Assembly (NCBI GenBank): GCA_030068145.1
Contig: JAPJBO010000047.1
Location: 248,001-312,000, forward strand
Direction: 5' to 3'
Length of the DNA: 64,000 nucleotides
Origin: Diplonema papillatum
Lineage: Eukaryota; Euglenozoa; Diplonemea; Diplonemida; Diplonemidae
The position numbers were made by a program, and so were the translations under genes. How positions within the stretch are numbered: position 1 is the stretch's first letter; each line of letters starts with the position of its first letter. The notes under the pieces are model-generated. The model searched no databases. It had not been told where the DNA came from and saw nothing but the letters and a program-made list of their open reading frames with translations. Shown one piece after another: positions 30,208 to 42,300 of the stretch.

Positions 30208-33200
30208 ATGGCGATCCTTGCCTTGGAGGAGGAAGAGCGAGTGAAGGAGCTGTACTACCAGCGCACCGAGCTGCTGCGTCGGCCGGGGGTGGACGGGATC
30301 AGCGACTTTTTGAGGGAGCTGGCCGTGGAGCCCGCGGGGGACCTCTTGCAGCGAGCCCGCGCGCGCGCGGCGGAGACGGGCTGGATCCGCCTGGTCGACG
30401 CCATCGCACTCGTGTCGGAGCACAAGGCGCGGTTCCTGCAGCAGCGCGGCGCCGCGGCGGCCGAGCAGTACCAGCTCGAAAACGCGTTCACCGCCCTGTC
30501 CGCCGCGCAGACCACCGGCAAAGCCGCCAAAACCAGGCCCCTGCCCGCCAACCCCGTGAACCTGGCCGACTGCACCGTATCCCGCAACGTCCTTCGAAAG
30601 ACCCTCCAGCGGCAATACAGCGTAACTTTCCCTTTCGACGGCGCAAGCGGCCTTCCCGAAAAGGACTCGTCTTCTGGCACCCAGTCGCCTCGTAGCAGCG
30701 ACGATGGGAGTGCGAGGTCAGGGGCTTCCCCCTGCGGGCAGCCTGAGGACACGCGGTACAAATTGGAGGACCTGCACGCCAAGCTGTACCCGCCCGCGGA
30801 GCGGGAGGCCTTCCAGCAGTTCCGGCAGCTTGGCGCGCGGGCGGACTACACGGGCGACTTCTCCATCCCGACGAGGAACATTGGCATCGCGCGCGCTTTC
30901 GGGAAAGAGATGGTGTCGGAGTTCGCAAATGAGCGGAAGGTATGCCTCGCTGTCTTCTCAATGGACCCAGTCCGGCCCCATCTCTTTGGATGCATCGAAT
31001 GGCTTCGGAATAGGGTTGTCCGTGGGTCTGCAGACGGCTCTGTTAAGTCGGCGGCAATCTACGCGGGAAAGGCGCCCCAGTTGAATGACAATGGTAACTC
31101 CATTGCGAAATCATGTCAACTCGATTCAACTCCGTGGCCTTGAAACCGGGTTAAATACCACACAAGCTGCTACTGTGATCAAGAAGTTATCCATCGAATA
31201 GCAGAAATCAGCGTTCTGCTCACCAGCGCATGCCAGAAATCCGACATGACATGACATGACATGACATGACATGACATGACATGACATGACATGACATGAC
31301 ATGACATGACATGACATGACATGACATGACATGACATGACATGACATGACATGACATGACATGGCATGGCATGACATGACATACACAACATATGTCAAGG
31401 GAGTTTAAAACCACCACAGATCAGCCGTTTCACGTTCAACGATTTTCTTGACCTAAGCGCGATCGCAGCCGAACGTGAGGCGCAGGCGAGGGCGGCGATG
31501 GAGGAGGCCCGGAACGCGGCCCTGTACAAGCTGCTGTCGACCGACCGGAAGCCGCCGCAGAAGATGCACTCGTTCAAGAACCCGTCGCACCTTTTTGCGT
31601 CGAAGGACAGCGCGAGCACCAGCGAGTCCAGCCGGCTGACGGACTCCCTCCTCAACGCAAACGAGCGCACGAAGCCCTCCACCACCGCCGACACGGGAAA
31701 GGCAAACGCAAAAGGAAAGACAAAAGGCACGCGACCCCCAACCCAACGAAAGGCCGCTGTTCCGGTAGTCATGCGATCTTCGCTGAAGGAGGGAGCAGAC
31801 GGAACTATCGAGGATATCGGCACACCCGGCGAAGGAGGATCGCCAGCTAGTTGGAAGCGACGTGTGATCAAGCCGTACGGTTGTGATCCAGGGACCCCGA
31901 TGCACCTGCACGCGTTCCCGCCTGTCGTCGGCCCCGTCACGTTGAACGCGCCGGCGCCGACGGCGACCCTCGTGCAGGTCGCGCGCCACCTCCGCACGCA
32001 CCTGGCCGCGCACGAGCCGGCGGCGGCGCGAAGCATCCGGCACCAATCGTTCGCCTTCCCCGCCAACCACCTCGCATGGCGGCAGGGCACGGAGCACGAG
32101 CCGCAGCGCGGGTTGACCGGCTGGCGGACGCTCAGCGTGGCTCGAACCGGCACAAACGACCGTATTCAGAACGGATGGTCCGTCGGCCCAGCCCCCGAAG
32201 ATCACGCGAGTATGTACCGCCGCGCGCCGATACCGCCGCAGTCCTCGCACCCCGCCCGCGCTGCCGCTGCCCAGCACCCTGTACGTAGTAGCCGCTCGCC
32301 CGACCCTTCGCACACCAGCACCCCCGGGCCGAGCTCCGCACGCAACGCAGCAGCCCGGCGGGACTCCCGCCAACCGGACGACTCGCGTTCCCCCCAACTT
32401 TTGCCGTCTCCTCACGCCGCCGCCCCCCCCCCGCCGCAGTCTTTCGCCTCTCCCGGGGCGTCGGCCCCCGCGCCGCACCGTGCGAGAGGCCGCCGAAAAG
32501 CCGCGGGGGGTCCTCGGAACAAGATCGCGCCGGCCCAGCTTTTGTTGTGCGCCCTCCCCAATTCGCCGGCCCACCGGTCTCCGGAGGCATCGCCCGGCTT
32601 GACCCCGGTGGAGGACGGCGCCGTGCCTGAGAGAGAACAGCTTTCGCTGTGTTCCCTCCGCACCCCAACAGAGGCGTCGCCCTTGTTCATCGCCGCGAAG
32701 GCCTCCGCTGGCAACGGCGCTCCGCACCGCGCGGGAGGCCGCGAAAAAGCGCCGGACAAGCTCGTATCGCCCGGCCCCGACAACGTGGACCCGTCGTCGA
32801 GGCCTCGAACCGAGCCTGCGAGAGGACACCTTTCGCTGCCCCTCTTCCGCGAGCGCGCAACGCAGCTCTCCCCAGCAGAGGCGTCGCCCGCTGGCAACAA
32901 AGCGTCGGACAAACTCGTATCACCGCGCCCCGACAACGAGGACCCGGCCCCCGGCGGCGGCGGGGGTGGTGGCGGGCGGTACGTGCTGCGGGCGCCGGGG
33001 AACGATGAGCTGGCGGCGGGGTTTTCGGCTTTTTTGGTGACGCCCGCGTCGGGGGCCGGGCGGAGGGGCGCGGCGCAGAACGCTGCGAGCGGGGGCCACT
33101 GCTTGGGCCCCGCGATGAGCGGGCCTTTGGGGACGGGCACGAGGTGCGCGGCGGCGCGCGAAGGAGTCGGTGTGTGGCGTTTTTCTTTTGTTGTTGCGCG

Positions 33201-34396
33201 CCATATGTCCAACTTGAGTCCAAAACCTGCTGCTGCATTTTGGGAGATTTACCACATTAACTAGAGATGGTTCGCAGCGTATCATGTTCTACCTGTTCAA
33301 ATAGGAACTACAAACGTGCGCACAAACAAAATGTAGTACGCTGCCGACTAGTCCTTGTACCAACAACGCATTATTATCGCAACACGTCATTTTTGATCGA
33401 AGACTTCGCGCCCTGGGGTTTCGTTCCCGACCGTTTCCTTAACAATCCTTCAATTACCCCGCGGTTAGAAAACCTGGCCTTCAGCACCACGCGCTCTTTT
33501 TTCTCAAGAAATCATTAATCCCTCCACGAAGACTCGATGCTAGTATCATGCGTGAGATACAGTGTTCTGTCTTAACATAAAACTAAATCGTACCCCCCGC
33601 AGTCGGCATTTCGGCGTCCCAAGCACCTGACGAGCGGGACGACGAGGAGCAGTCCGACCCGGCGGCCGGTGAGATCGAAGACTTCGCGCGGGGCCCGACG
33701 GCGGAGCGCTTCGGCGCGCGGGTGTGCGAGCTCCTCGAAGGCCTCGCACGGAGGAACTGCGGCGCGCTCGAGCGGCGGAAGGAGCTGCTCACGTGGATCG
33801 CGGACCCGTGCGTGGCCGTCGCTGCTAAAGTGTGCCTCGCAGCGGCCGGAGTGAGGCGGGCGTGCGTCGCCGTGCAGTGCTGGGTGCGCCGGATAGCCGC
33901 CCGGCGGCTGTTCGAAGCCTCCCAGCGGGGCGTCGCGCTCGCGCTTCTCCAGGCCCAGGTGGACGAAGCCGCGGCAACGCTGCAGCAGTGGGCCGGAAAG
34001 GTCATCCGGCGCCCTACTCTGCGCACGCTGGCCAAGGACGGCTACCGCGCGCGGCGCCAGGCGGATGTCGCCAGCCAGGCGGCGCGCAGGCTGCAGAAGG
34101 GGCTGCGTGGCCTCTGGATCCGGGAGCGCGTCCGTCAGTACCACCTGTTCTTCCACCGCGCGGTGAAAGCGCCGGCCCCGCCGACGACGGCGGTGGCCCG
34201 CAGGGCGGCGCGGGTCATCGCCGGGATGCACCGCATGCAGGTAGCGAAAAACGGCGCGCGTCTCAAACTCGCCGCTCTGCGCCGCGCGCGCGACGCCGAA
34301 CAAGCAACGGATCACGCTGCCGTCGTCATCCAAGTCTTCGGCCGTTGCTTTCTCTCGCGCATTCACTCCGCTCTCACACGACGCGGTTGGCTCTAA
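30208..34396 (+). CDS. EF-hand-like and IQ-motif protein (predicted calmodulin-binding)
   Basis: Three exons: 30208-30939, 31420-33169 and 33603-34396 (TAA). Lengths sum to 3,276 bases, an exact multiple of three, giving 1,091 residues. Introns are GTATGC...CAG (phase 0) and GTGTGT...CAG (phase 1). Exon 1 is charged and helical. Its end and the start of exon 2 together form a degenerate EF-hand-like pair (RNIGIARAFGKEMVSEF joined to FTFNDFLDL), which supports the first join. The middle is a long disordered Pro/Ala/Ser-rich region. Exon 3 has at least four IQ-type motifs: VQCWVRRIAAR, LQQWAGKVIRR, LQKGLRGLWIR and IQVFGRCFLSR. IQ motifs bind calmodulin or EF-hand proteins. The second join is less certain than the first. 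The N-terminus is probably altered by a two-base loss relative to the upstream copy. Confidence 0.7.
31246..31382 (+). repeat. Pentanucleotide array (CATGA)n in intron 1 of the IQ gene
   Basis: About 27 near-perfect units of ACATG/CATGA with two variant units (CATGG) near the right end. The array lies wholly within the intron 30940-31419. Both strands are open through it, which yields spurious long frames. Confidence 0.97.
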
Positions 34397-35826
34397 GACA
34401 GTCTTCTGTGAAGACAGTCTTCTCTGAAGACAGTCTTCTCTTCTGCTCTGAAGACAGTCTTCTCTGACGACAGTCTCTCTGACGACATCACGCTGGCGGT
34501 TCACCAGTCCAAGGGGGAAGACGCGGCTACGCTGCAGCAGTGGGCCGGGAAGGTCATCCGGCGCCCTACTCTGCGCACGCTGGCCAAGGACGGCTACCGC
34601 GCGCGGCGCCAGGCGGAGGTCACCAGCAGGCTGCAGAAGGGGCTGCGTGGCCTCTGGATCCGGGAGCGCGTCCGTCAACCGCGCGGTGAAGGCGCCGGCC
34701 CCGCCGACGACGGCGGTGGCCCGCAGGGCGGCGCGGGTCATCGCCGGGGTGCACCGCATGCAGGTAGCGAAAAACGGTGCGCGCTTCAAACTCGCAGCTC
34801 TGCGCCGCGCGCGCGACGCCGAACAAGCAACGGATCACGCTGCCGTCGTCATCCAAGTCTTCGGCCGTTGCTTTCTCTCGCGCATTCACTCCGCTCTCAC
34901 ACGACGCGGTTGGCTCTGACAGTCTCTTTGACGACAGTCTTCTGTGACGACAGTCTTCTGTGAAGACAGTCTTCTGTGAAGACAGTCTTCTCTGAAGACA
35001 GTCTTCTCTGAAGACTCCCTCTGACGACAGTCTCTCTGACAACATCACGCTGGCGGTTCACCAGTCCACGGGGGAAGCCGCGGCTACGCTGCAGCAGTGG
35101 GCCGGGAAGGTCATCCGGCGCCCTACTCTGCGCACGGTGGCCAAGGACGGCTACCGCGCGCGGCGCCAGGCGGAGGTCGCCAGCCAGGCGGCGCGCAGGC
35201 TGCAGAAGGGGCTGCGTGGCCTCTGGATCCGGGGGCGCGCCGGCCCCGCCGACGACGGCTGTGGCCCGCAGGGCGGCGCGGGTCATCGCCGGGATGCACC
35301 GCATGCAGGTAGCGAAAACGGTGCGCGCTTCAAACTCGCACCTCTGCGCCGCGCGCGCGACGCCGAGCAAGCAACGGACCACGCTGCCGTCGTCATCCAA
35401 GTCTTTGGACGTTGTCTTCTCTCGCGCATTCACTCGACACGACAGTCTCTTGACAGCAGTCTCTTGACGAAGTCTCTTGACGACAGTCTCTTGACAATAG
35501 ACTCTTGACGACAGTCTCTTGACGACAGTCTCTTGACAATAGACTCTTGACAATAGACTCTTGACGACAGTCTCTTGACGACAGTCTCTTGACGACAGTC
35601 TCTTGACGACAGTCTCTTGACGACAGTCTCTTGACGACAGTCTCTTGACGACAGTCTCTTGACGACAGTCTCTTGACGACAGTCTCTTGACGACAGTCTC
35701 TTGACGACAGTCTCTTGACGACAGTCTCTTGACGACAGTCTCTTGACGACAGTCTCTTGACGACAGTCTCTCTTGACGACAGACTCTTGACGACAGTCTC
35801 TTGACGACAGTCTCTTGACGACGCTC
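34397..35826 (+). repeat. Minisatellites between and after the exon echoes
   Basis: 34397-34490 and 34917-35043 are made of GAAGACAGTCTTCT-type units, each almost a perfect palindrome (GAAGAC-A-GTCTTC). 35441-35826 is a long array of the 14-mer TCTCTTGACGACAG with occasional TCTTGACAATAGAC variants. The three tracts clearly share the CAGTCT core and flank each echo of the IQ exon. Minus-strand frames through the array merely translate it. Confidence 0.9.
34500..35430 (+). pseudogene. Two decayed tandem copies of the IQ-motif exon
   Basis: 34500-34916 and 35045-35430 each repeat the end of exon 3 (from CTACGCTGCAGCAGTGGGCC). The first lacks about 30 bases in GTC-CAGCAGG and joins CGTCAACCGCGC. 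The second lacks the HLFFHRAV-coding segment. The frame breaks differ, so these look like non-functional echoes of the gene end. Spacers between copies are minisatellite. Confidence 0.8.
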
Positions 35827-36392
35827 ACGAGCCGCGCTGAAGGGCAATGTGCCAAGCCTTGAAGATGCCTGGATAGGTTGCGGTATTGGCCTGCAAATCG
35901 CTCGTCAAAGCTGAGCAACTGGCGTGTCACTCCGAAATTTCGTCACAATAGCTAGAACCAAAGCAGGAGTGACGCCAAAGCGAATGATTGGAGGCTTTGG
36001 GTTCTTGCATTTTGCCTCCTACCCCCGTCTCCAACAACAGACCCGTCTTCGTATCGCTTTTCACTGAACTTGCCCTGCAATGCAACGTTATGCTCAGATT
36101 GCGCCTGGCTTTTATCAAGGCACGGCGCATCTGTGACAGTACACTACGGTCCGTTTTAACCTGCGTAGCGCCGTTTTCCCTTTTGTTGCCTTTATGAATT
36201 GTGACACAGAAGATGTCATCAGGACAGCACCCAAGCCGCGGGGGCGGTCGCGGCTTGACGTGTCCCTAAAGGACCGATGCACGGGGGACCAGTGCGGTGT
36301 TGCGCACGTAACCTTTCCAAGCACGTTCTTGCAATCCCGCGTGCTCCGAAGGAGGGCAAAAAAAAAAGGAGGGTCAGAGAAAAAGGGGAAAC
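35827..36392. other. Intergenic stretch before the cold-shock gene
   Basis: No gene or known repeat seen. The last 40 bases before ATG 36393 are purine-rich (GGAGGGCAAAAAAAAAAGGA), the usual leader type in this window. Confidence 0.45.
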
Positions 36393-39300
36393 ATGGCAGT
36401 CTCGGGCAAAGTCGACAAGTGGCTGCCGCAGAAGGGGTGCGGGTTCATTAAGGGAGACGACGGCGAGGAGTACTTCACGCACAAGGACGCGTTGGTCGGC
36501 GGGGCCCGGCTGGAGAACGGGGGTCGGGTCACGTTCGACGTCGACCGATCGCGGCCGCGCAGGGACCAGCACAGAGTCGCGCTGCGCGTCAGCGGGCCCG
36601 CGGTGCTCCCGGCCGTGAAGGGGAAGAGCGTCGGAACCGTCGTCGAATGGTACCCCGCCCGCAGCTACGGCTTCATCGCTCCCTCGAAGCTCCCGAACAG
36701 CAAAGTCTACGTCCACTTGTCCGCCTTTGAAGGCGCGTCACTCCAGGTCCGCGCTCCCTCCTATCTACCTCTGTTTCAGTGAAGGGGGGGGTCGAATAAT
36801 AGCACTGTGTTATTATTCGATTTGTCGAATAATAAAAAAAGTTCCGGTAGCCGAACAGTAGCAGGATCAAATAGTGGTAGTGTTTTTAGACAATCAGACG
36901 TGTGTCAAATAACTGTTATTATTCGACCCCCCCCTTTGTTTCCACGAACCGAAAAAACATACTCGAGGGGCTGCCTTGTGCTTACTTCGAAGGAGGCTAG
37001 AGTCTAGCAGGGGATAAGCTTCTATATCCACATTTGGACCGTCGGTCAGAATTTGGAAAGGCCGCCGGAAAAAAAAAAAAAAAAATGGCACTACCGTGAC
37101 TGCATCGTCCCCCAGGCGCCGGCAGCGGTGGCCAATGTGCAATTGGAGGGGCAACCACTGCACCAGCAAAGGCTACAGAAGGAGTGCACGCAGGGGGAAT
37201 CCCACTTCCCAGCACCAGTAGAAGTGGCCAGTTTGGATGCAAGTTGGACGGGCACGGGGGAAAGAACAACAGCTCTGCATGACACATCACGTGCGAAGAG
37301 ATAACCGCCGGCGATGCAGATTATCGCCACAGATTCTTTGCATTCTGACCCAAACTATCTACCAGACAAAATGCCAGGGATAAAACACATAGAAAGTCGA
37401 AAAATGAAGCGTCAAACAAGTCAATCGACCTTGCAAGGCTTTGTCACAAGTAAGAAGCCCAAACCTGCTCCAAAGCCAGCAGACGAGCCGAAGGCTGTTC
37501 GCGAGGATGCAGAGTGGGGGAAGCTGTACTCGCAAGACTATGCCAAGTGGACAAAGAAGGACGTGGCGAGCCTGGGAGGAGGTACAAAGACGCTGAAGGA
37601 GTACGTGAAAGTCCAAGCAAAGGCAAGGCATATGACACGTGGAGGTTGGCAAAATTGGCCAACCGCCCTCCTCATCTCCACCATGACAATCTTTGATTCA
37701 TTGGTTGATGAGGACAACAAGAACCCGCCCCATCGGCGCCAGACATTGGAGCAGCTGCAGTCTTCCGCCTACTCAAGCGCATCCTTGCGCCTTTCCCCCG
37801 TCTTCTCCTCTACACTACAGGCAGCAGCTTTGGTTTGCACTGCATTGGGGGACTCACATCTTCCAGTGTTCACTACTCGGCCCATGCTTGCTCCAGAGGT
37901 ACTCGGTCTCGATCCCGGCACAGCCGAGGACGCCGATGTCGTGAATGCTGCATATGAGGGTCTGGAAGGCTTCACAGCAATTGATGCACGATTCATTGAG
38001 GCCTACCACACAGAACACGCAGAGCCGTACCTCAATGCGTTACTCTCTGCCATTAAAAACCGCCTGCGCATTGCCCCTCTTCTTACTGCGATGAGCTCAC
38101 TGTTTGATCCTAGTGGACCTGTTCTTCGGGAAGGTGGTGACCCCGACGTTGCAACAACGCATCTCTCCACCATCCTAACGTTTTATGGTGAAACCAAGGT
38201 GCTGGTGAACGCAAATGGGCAGCCCACAGGGCCAATGCTTTTTTTTAGCCCCCAATTCTGCAGGAAGCTGAGGGTGAATTGCCGGGTGTGCTTGCGGCTC
38301 TGAAGAGGCTTTACGAAGCCAACCCGCATGGAAAGACGTACTCCGGGGCAGTCACCCTTTTTTAAACGACCGCACCACCCCCGCACTTCCACCATCATGA
38401 GCATATCGCTGCTCATGCCACTGGCGAACGCAAGCCCTGAACGGCTCTTCTCCATGCTGAAGCTGTTGAAGACCCGCCTGCGTGGCAGTCTGGGGGATGA
38501 TTCACTGCAGGAGCTGTTGACGCTCTTATTAGTGGCCGAGTACAGCGACACTGATGGATTGCCAAAGAGCGAGGTAAAAGCCTTTCTTGAGGCATTCCTC
38601 TCCGAGAAAGAACGGCACAGGCAGTTCCGGTCAACTCCTTTCTACTTTTCTCAGAGACAAGATACTGCGGATTCGGGTCGGCAGCTCCTGCTGTTGCTTA
38701 CCTGCGACTGGAGGGCAGGTGCAGGTTGAGGCCGGAGAGGAGGCAGAGACACCGGCAGGCGAGCCAACTCAGTGCAAAAATTGCAGAAAAACAGTGAAAA
38801 CGCAAAAAAGCCGTTCTCGGTCCAAATTTGGAAAATGGGCCGGAGACCAAGCTGTACTGTAGTACGTAGTGTCAGCTACCGACAAAGCATTGTTACCGGT
38901 TTACGCCCCCCACAGCGGTGCCCGAAGAGGCAGCTTGACGGGTACTCCCGCGTTGCAAAGCGCAGCTTCCTTTCAACCCTTCAAAGGTAGGACAAAGCAC
39001 AAGAGACAACCAATAGCCGTTTTTCCCTTACCCCTTCCCTCCTCCCAATGTTTTTTGGTTCCTAGTTGTGCTTGTGACACTAAGAGGGGGTCAGTCGCGA
39101 ATTCAAGCTCAAGGCATTTTCGTAATGAGCGAATGGCGAATGTCTTACGGTAGTCCCGACGCCGTCTGAGAACACGAGAACACCATGAAGGGAAGACGTA
39201 TCGGTGCTATGACAGGGGCGCTAGCAGTTAGCACGCCGCAAAAGCCTACACTAGTAGGAAATACCTTTCTTTTGGACTTAATGCTGGAAGTCGCCATTGA

Positions 39301-42300
39301 AAATCCCAAGGTACGGCTGCCCTCTCGAATGAAAGTGAAGCAACATAGATGGCCGTTATATAACGTTATATAACGTTATATAACGTTATTCCCGGAGTTA
39401 TTTGTTACCCCCCCCCTAAATCCAGAAAAACCGTTATTGACCGTTATAAAACCGTTATTTGCCATTTTTGGTCGAAAAATAACGTTATTTGACCGTTACC
39501 GTTATAATAACGTTATAATAACGTTATATAACGTTATATAACGTTATAATAACGTTATATAACGTTATATAACGGTTTTTTACCAGTCCATAGGAGGTCA
39601 CTCTGTCCTCCAGATTTTGGTCGTTTTTGGCCATTTTTGCCACATTTTCCAGATTTTGGCCAATTTTGGCTATTCTTGCCAATTTTTCCAGAATTTGGTC
39701 AATGTTGACCAGTTTTGCCGTGTTTTCCAGATTTTGGCCCATTTTGGCCGTTTTTGCCGATTTGGCCAGGATTGGCCATTTTTGCCATGTTTTTCAAAAA
39801 TTGGCTATTTTTGCCGATTTTCCAGGTTTGCCATGTTTTCCAGACTTTGCCCATTTTGGCCGTTTTTGCCGATTTTTCCAGGATTTTGGTCATTTATGCC
39901 CTGCCCTCACCAGAGCTATTCTTGTCTGAGTTTCTTGGGCCCGCACAAGCTCGAACAGGCAGTCCGTGCGCGGAAAAAATAAAGTCGAAAGACACCAATC
40001 TGTACCCCCATTCGGGATCGTCGGAAACATAAAAACACGTGTACCGCCCCACCCGCTTCGATTTCAACCACACTAGTCTTTCCAAAGGGAAAATCGACTA
40101 TGCCTGCGAAAAGCTCCCCGAAGGTCCAGCCGAAGCCGAAGGCTCAGCCTAAAGCTCAGCCGAAAGCTCAGCCGAAAGCTCAGCCGAAGACCCCAGGTAC
40201 ACAGCGCAAACGGCCTCGCGTCGAAAGTACGGATAGCAACAGCAGCAGCAGCAGCAGCAGCAGCGCCTCGGTTGCAAAGGCGCGACGCGGAAGGAAGAAG
40301 GTGGCGGAAACGCTGCGCGTCGAGGCCTTGTCCCGCGACCTGGCATTGGCTGGCCCAAGCGTTCTCCCTGTCACGAAACCACCAAGTAAGAGCCCGGAAC
40401 AACGATTCATGGACCGGATCAAGAAAACCGACCCCGGGCTGGCTGGGTTCTACGACGTCCGAGACGTCGATGCCCTCGACGTCAGTGACCTACAAAAGAC
40501 GGCCTTCAAGGCGAATAGCGATCAAGTCGTTTTCTGCTTGGCGTGCAAAAAGGCGATGCCGGGAAAGAATCCCTATCACATGGGCAACATGCGCTCTCAT
40601 GCTGTAACGCATGGCTACAGTTTACAGCCAAAGTCACCGAAGACGCCGACGGCAGGGTTCCCCCACGACAGCGTTTCGCTCGCAACCCCTGAATCCAGCC
40701 TCCAGGAAGTGCCGACGGACTTCGACACAGCCGTCGTGACCGCAATGGCGTACACCGGCATCTCGATGGAACAGATGGATGGCATCCTTTGCTGTCTGTC
40801 GAGGTTTGTGCCCGCAACATCTCGCGTGCGCAATCTAAAAGAACGACTCCTGCAGACGGTATTTGACACATCCCTGTCAGCGTTGCGAACACGACTGGCA
40901 ACCGTTGACCCGCGGTCGTTGGCGCTTGTGCATGACGGGTCGACCATTGGGACTTGGGGGTCGTGTGTTGAGGCACTCGTGGTTATCCACGGGATGGAAC
41001 AGTTTGTCCTCCCCATACAAGAACACACCGATGGGAAAGCCTGGACAGGTGCGGAGCTCAAGGTGGTGGGGCTGCGAGTGCTGCAGGAGGTGGGGGTGAG
41101 TACATGGCCGAGTGTCATGTACTCCGACTGCGGAGCCGCCAACGGTGCCCTCTCGCGTGAGCTCGCGAGCTCAGGCGCGGTTTCATTGTTCATCAGGTGT
41201 ATTTTACACTTTGCATAAAACACGATCAACGACTTCGACAAGAAGGCAACGCGGGACGCAAAGGGCAGGCGCATTGCGCGTCTTTTTTCTCACCTGTTCG
41301 CGGGTGAAATGTGCACCGCTCGCAAAACGCAATGGACGGATCTGCAGGAGCGGTACACGGCTCCAGCTATGAAGGTGAGGTGCGGGCTTGAAAAGCTGCA
41401 CGAAAGGTTGCTGACGACGAGGCTGATGTTCGAGAAGAAGCTTCTCAGTCATGCTGAGTACGCAGACGTTCTGCTCGAGCTGAACAACGAGGCAGGCTGT
41501 ACCTCACTGGAGGCCTCTGCCGAGTTCCAACGGTCCGTGAGAAGCACTTCTCCGGGTTCTTCAGCAGGACGCCCACCATTCGAGGGCGTCTCTGAGGTTA
41601 CCGTTGAACGCGGACCACGCCTCCTTTGCGCCCGCTCTCCGGTAGAGGGCGCTCAGCATGGCTCTCCCGCACCTCCAAAAAGGGCGCTAGATGCAAACAA
41701 AAGCTTCCCTACCAGGCTCTCCGCTTCGCCGATCGACATCTTGTTGTCTCGGAAGTGCCGTCCTACACTCCAGATCAGCTTCTTCTTCCGCGGACCACTC
41801 AAAGAGAACTCGACTCCTCCTCTAGTCACTCTGTTCACTAAACCGAGGAAAGTTACCATCCGACCATCCTCCACCTTGTCTTCTTTGAACCTCGTTCGCA
41901 AGATCTCGCCGAGGAATTCGCACAGGTCGTCTTTCAGATACCGATCCTCTCCGTCACCAGGGGTGATGAAATCGTCAAAGTATGCTACTAACGGAATCCA
42001 CAGGATCCTCCTAACCAGACCGTCGCCAACGCATTGTAATGCGGCACCGACGCTTTCTCACCGAAGGTCAACTTATCCATCACAAAATATCGCAGCATCC
42101 CTTGGGGGTCTCTGGCGACAATAATCCTCGTTACCTCGTCATTGCAGGCTTTGACTTGTCGGTACGCATCTTTGTGATCCAGTTGACACACTTAAAATGA
42201 CGCCGGCCAGCAGCCCCTACCATCCGCACAAACAGCCTGGCCACCTCCGCGAACTTGTCAATCGTGTGTAGCGACACCTTCGTCTCGACGGCAACAGCTT

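Noticed and set aside
31126-31417. Frames encoding CHVMS repeats
   Set aside because: Translation of the CATGA pentanucleotide array inside an intron.
33170-33264. Readthrough end of the IQ-gene exon 2 (stop at 33262-33264)
   Set aside because: Using the GTGTGT donor at 33170 joins in frame to the IQ-motif exon at 33603 and gives a total length divisible by three. The readthrough tail has no domain.
34897-35930. Minus-strand frames of several hundred codons rich in VVKRLSSRDCRQE
   Set aside because: By-product of the TCTCTTGACGACAG minisatellite.
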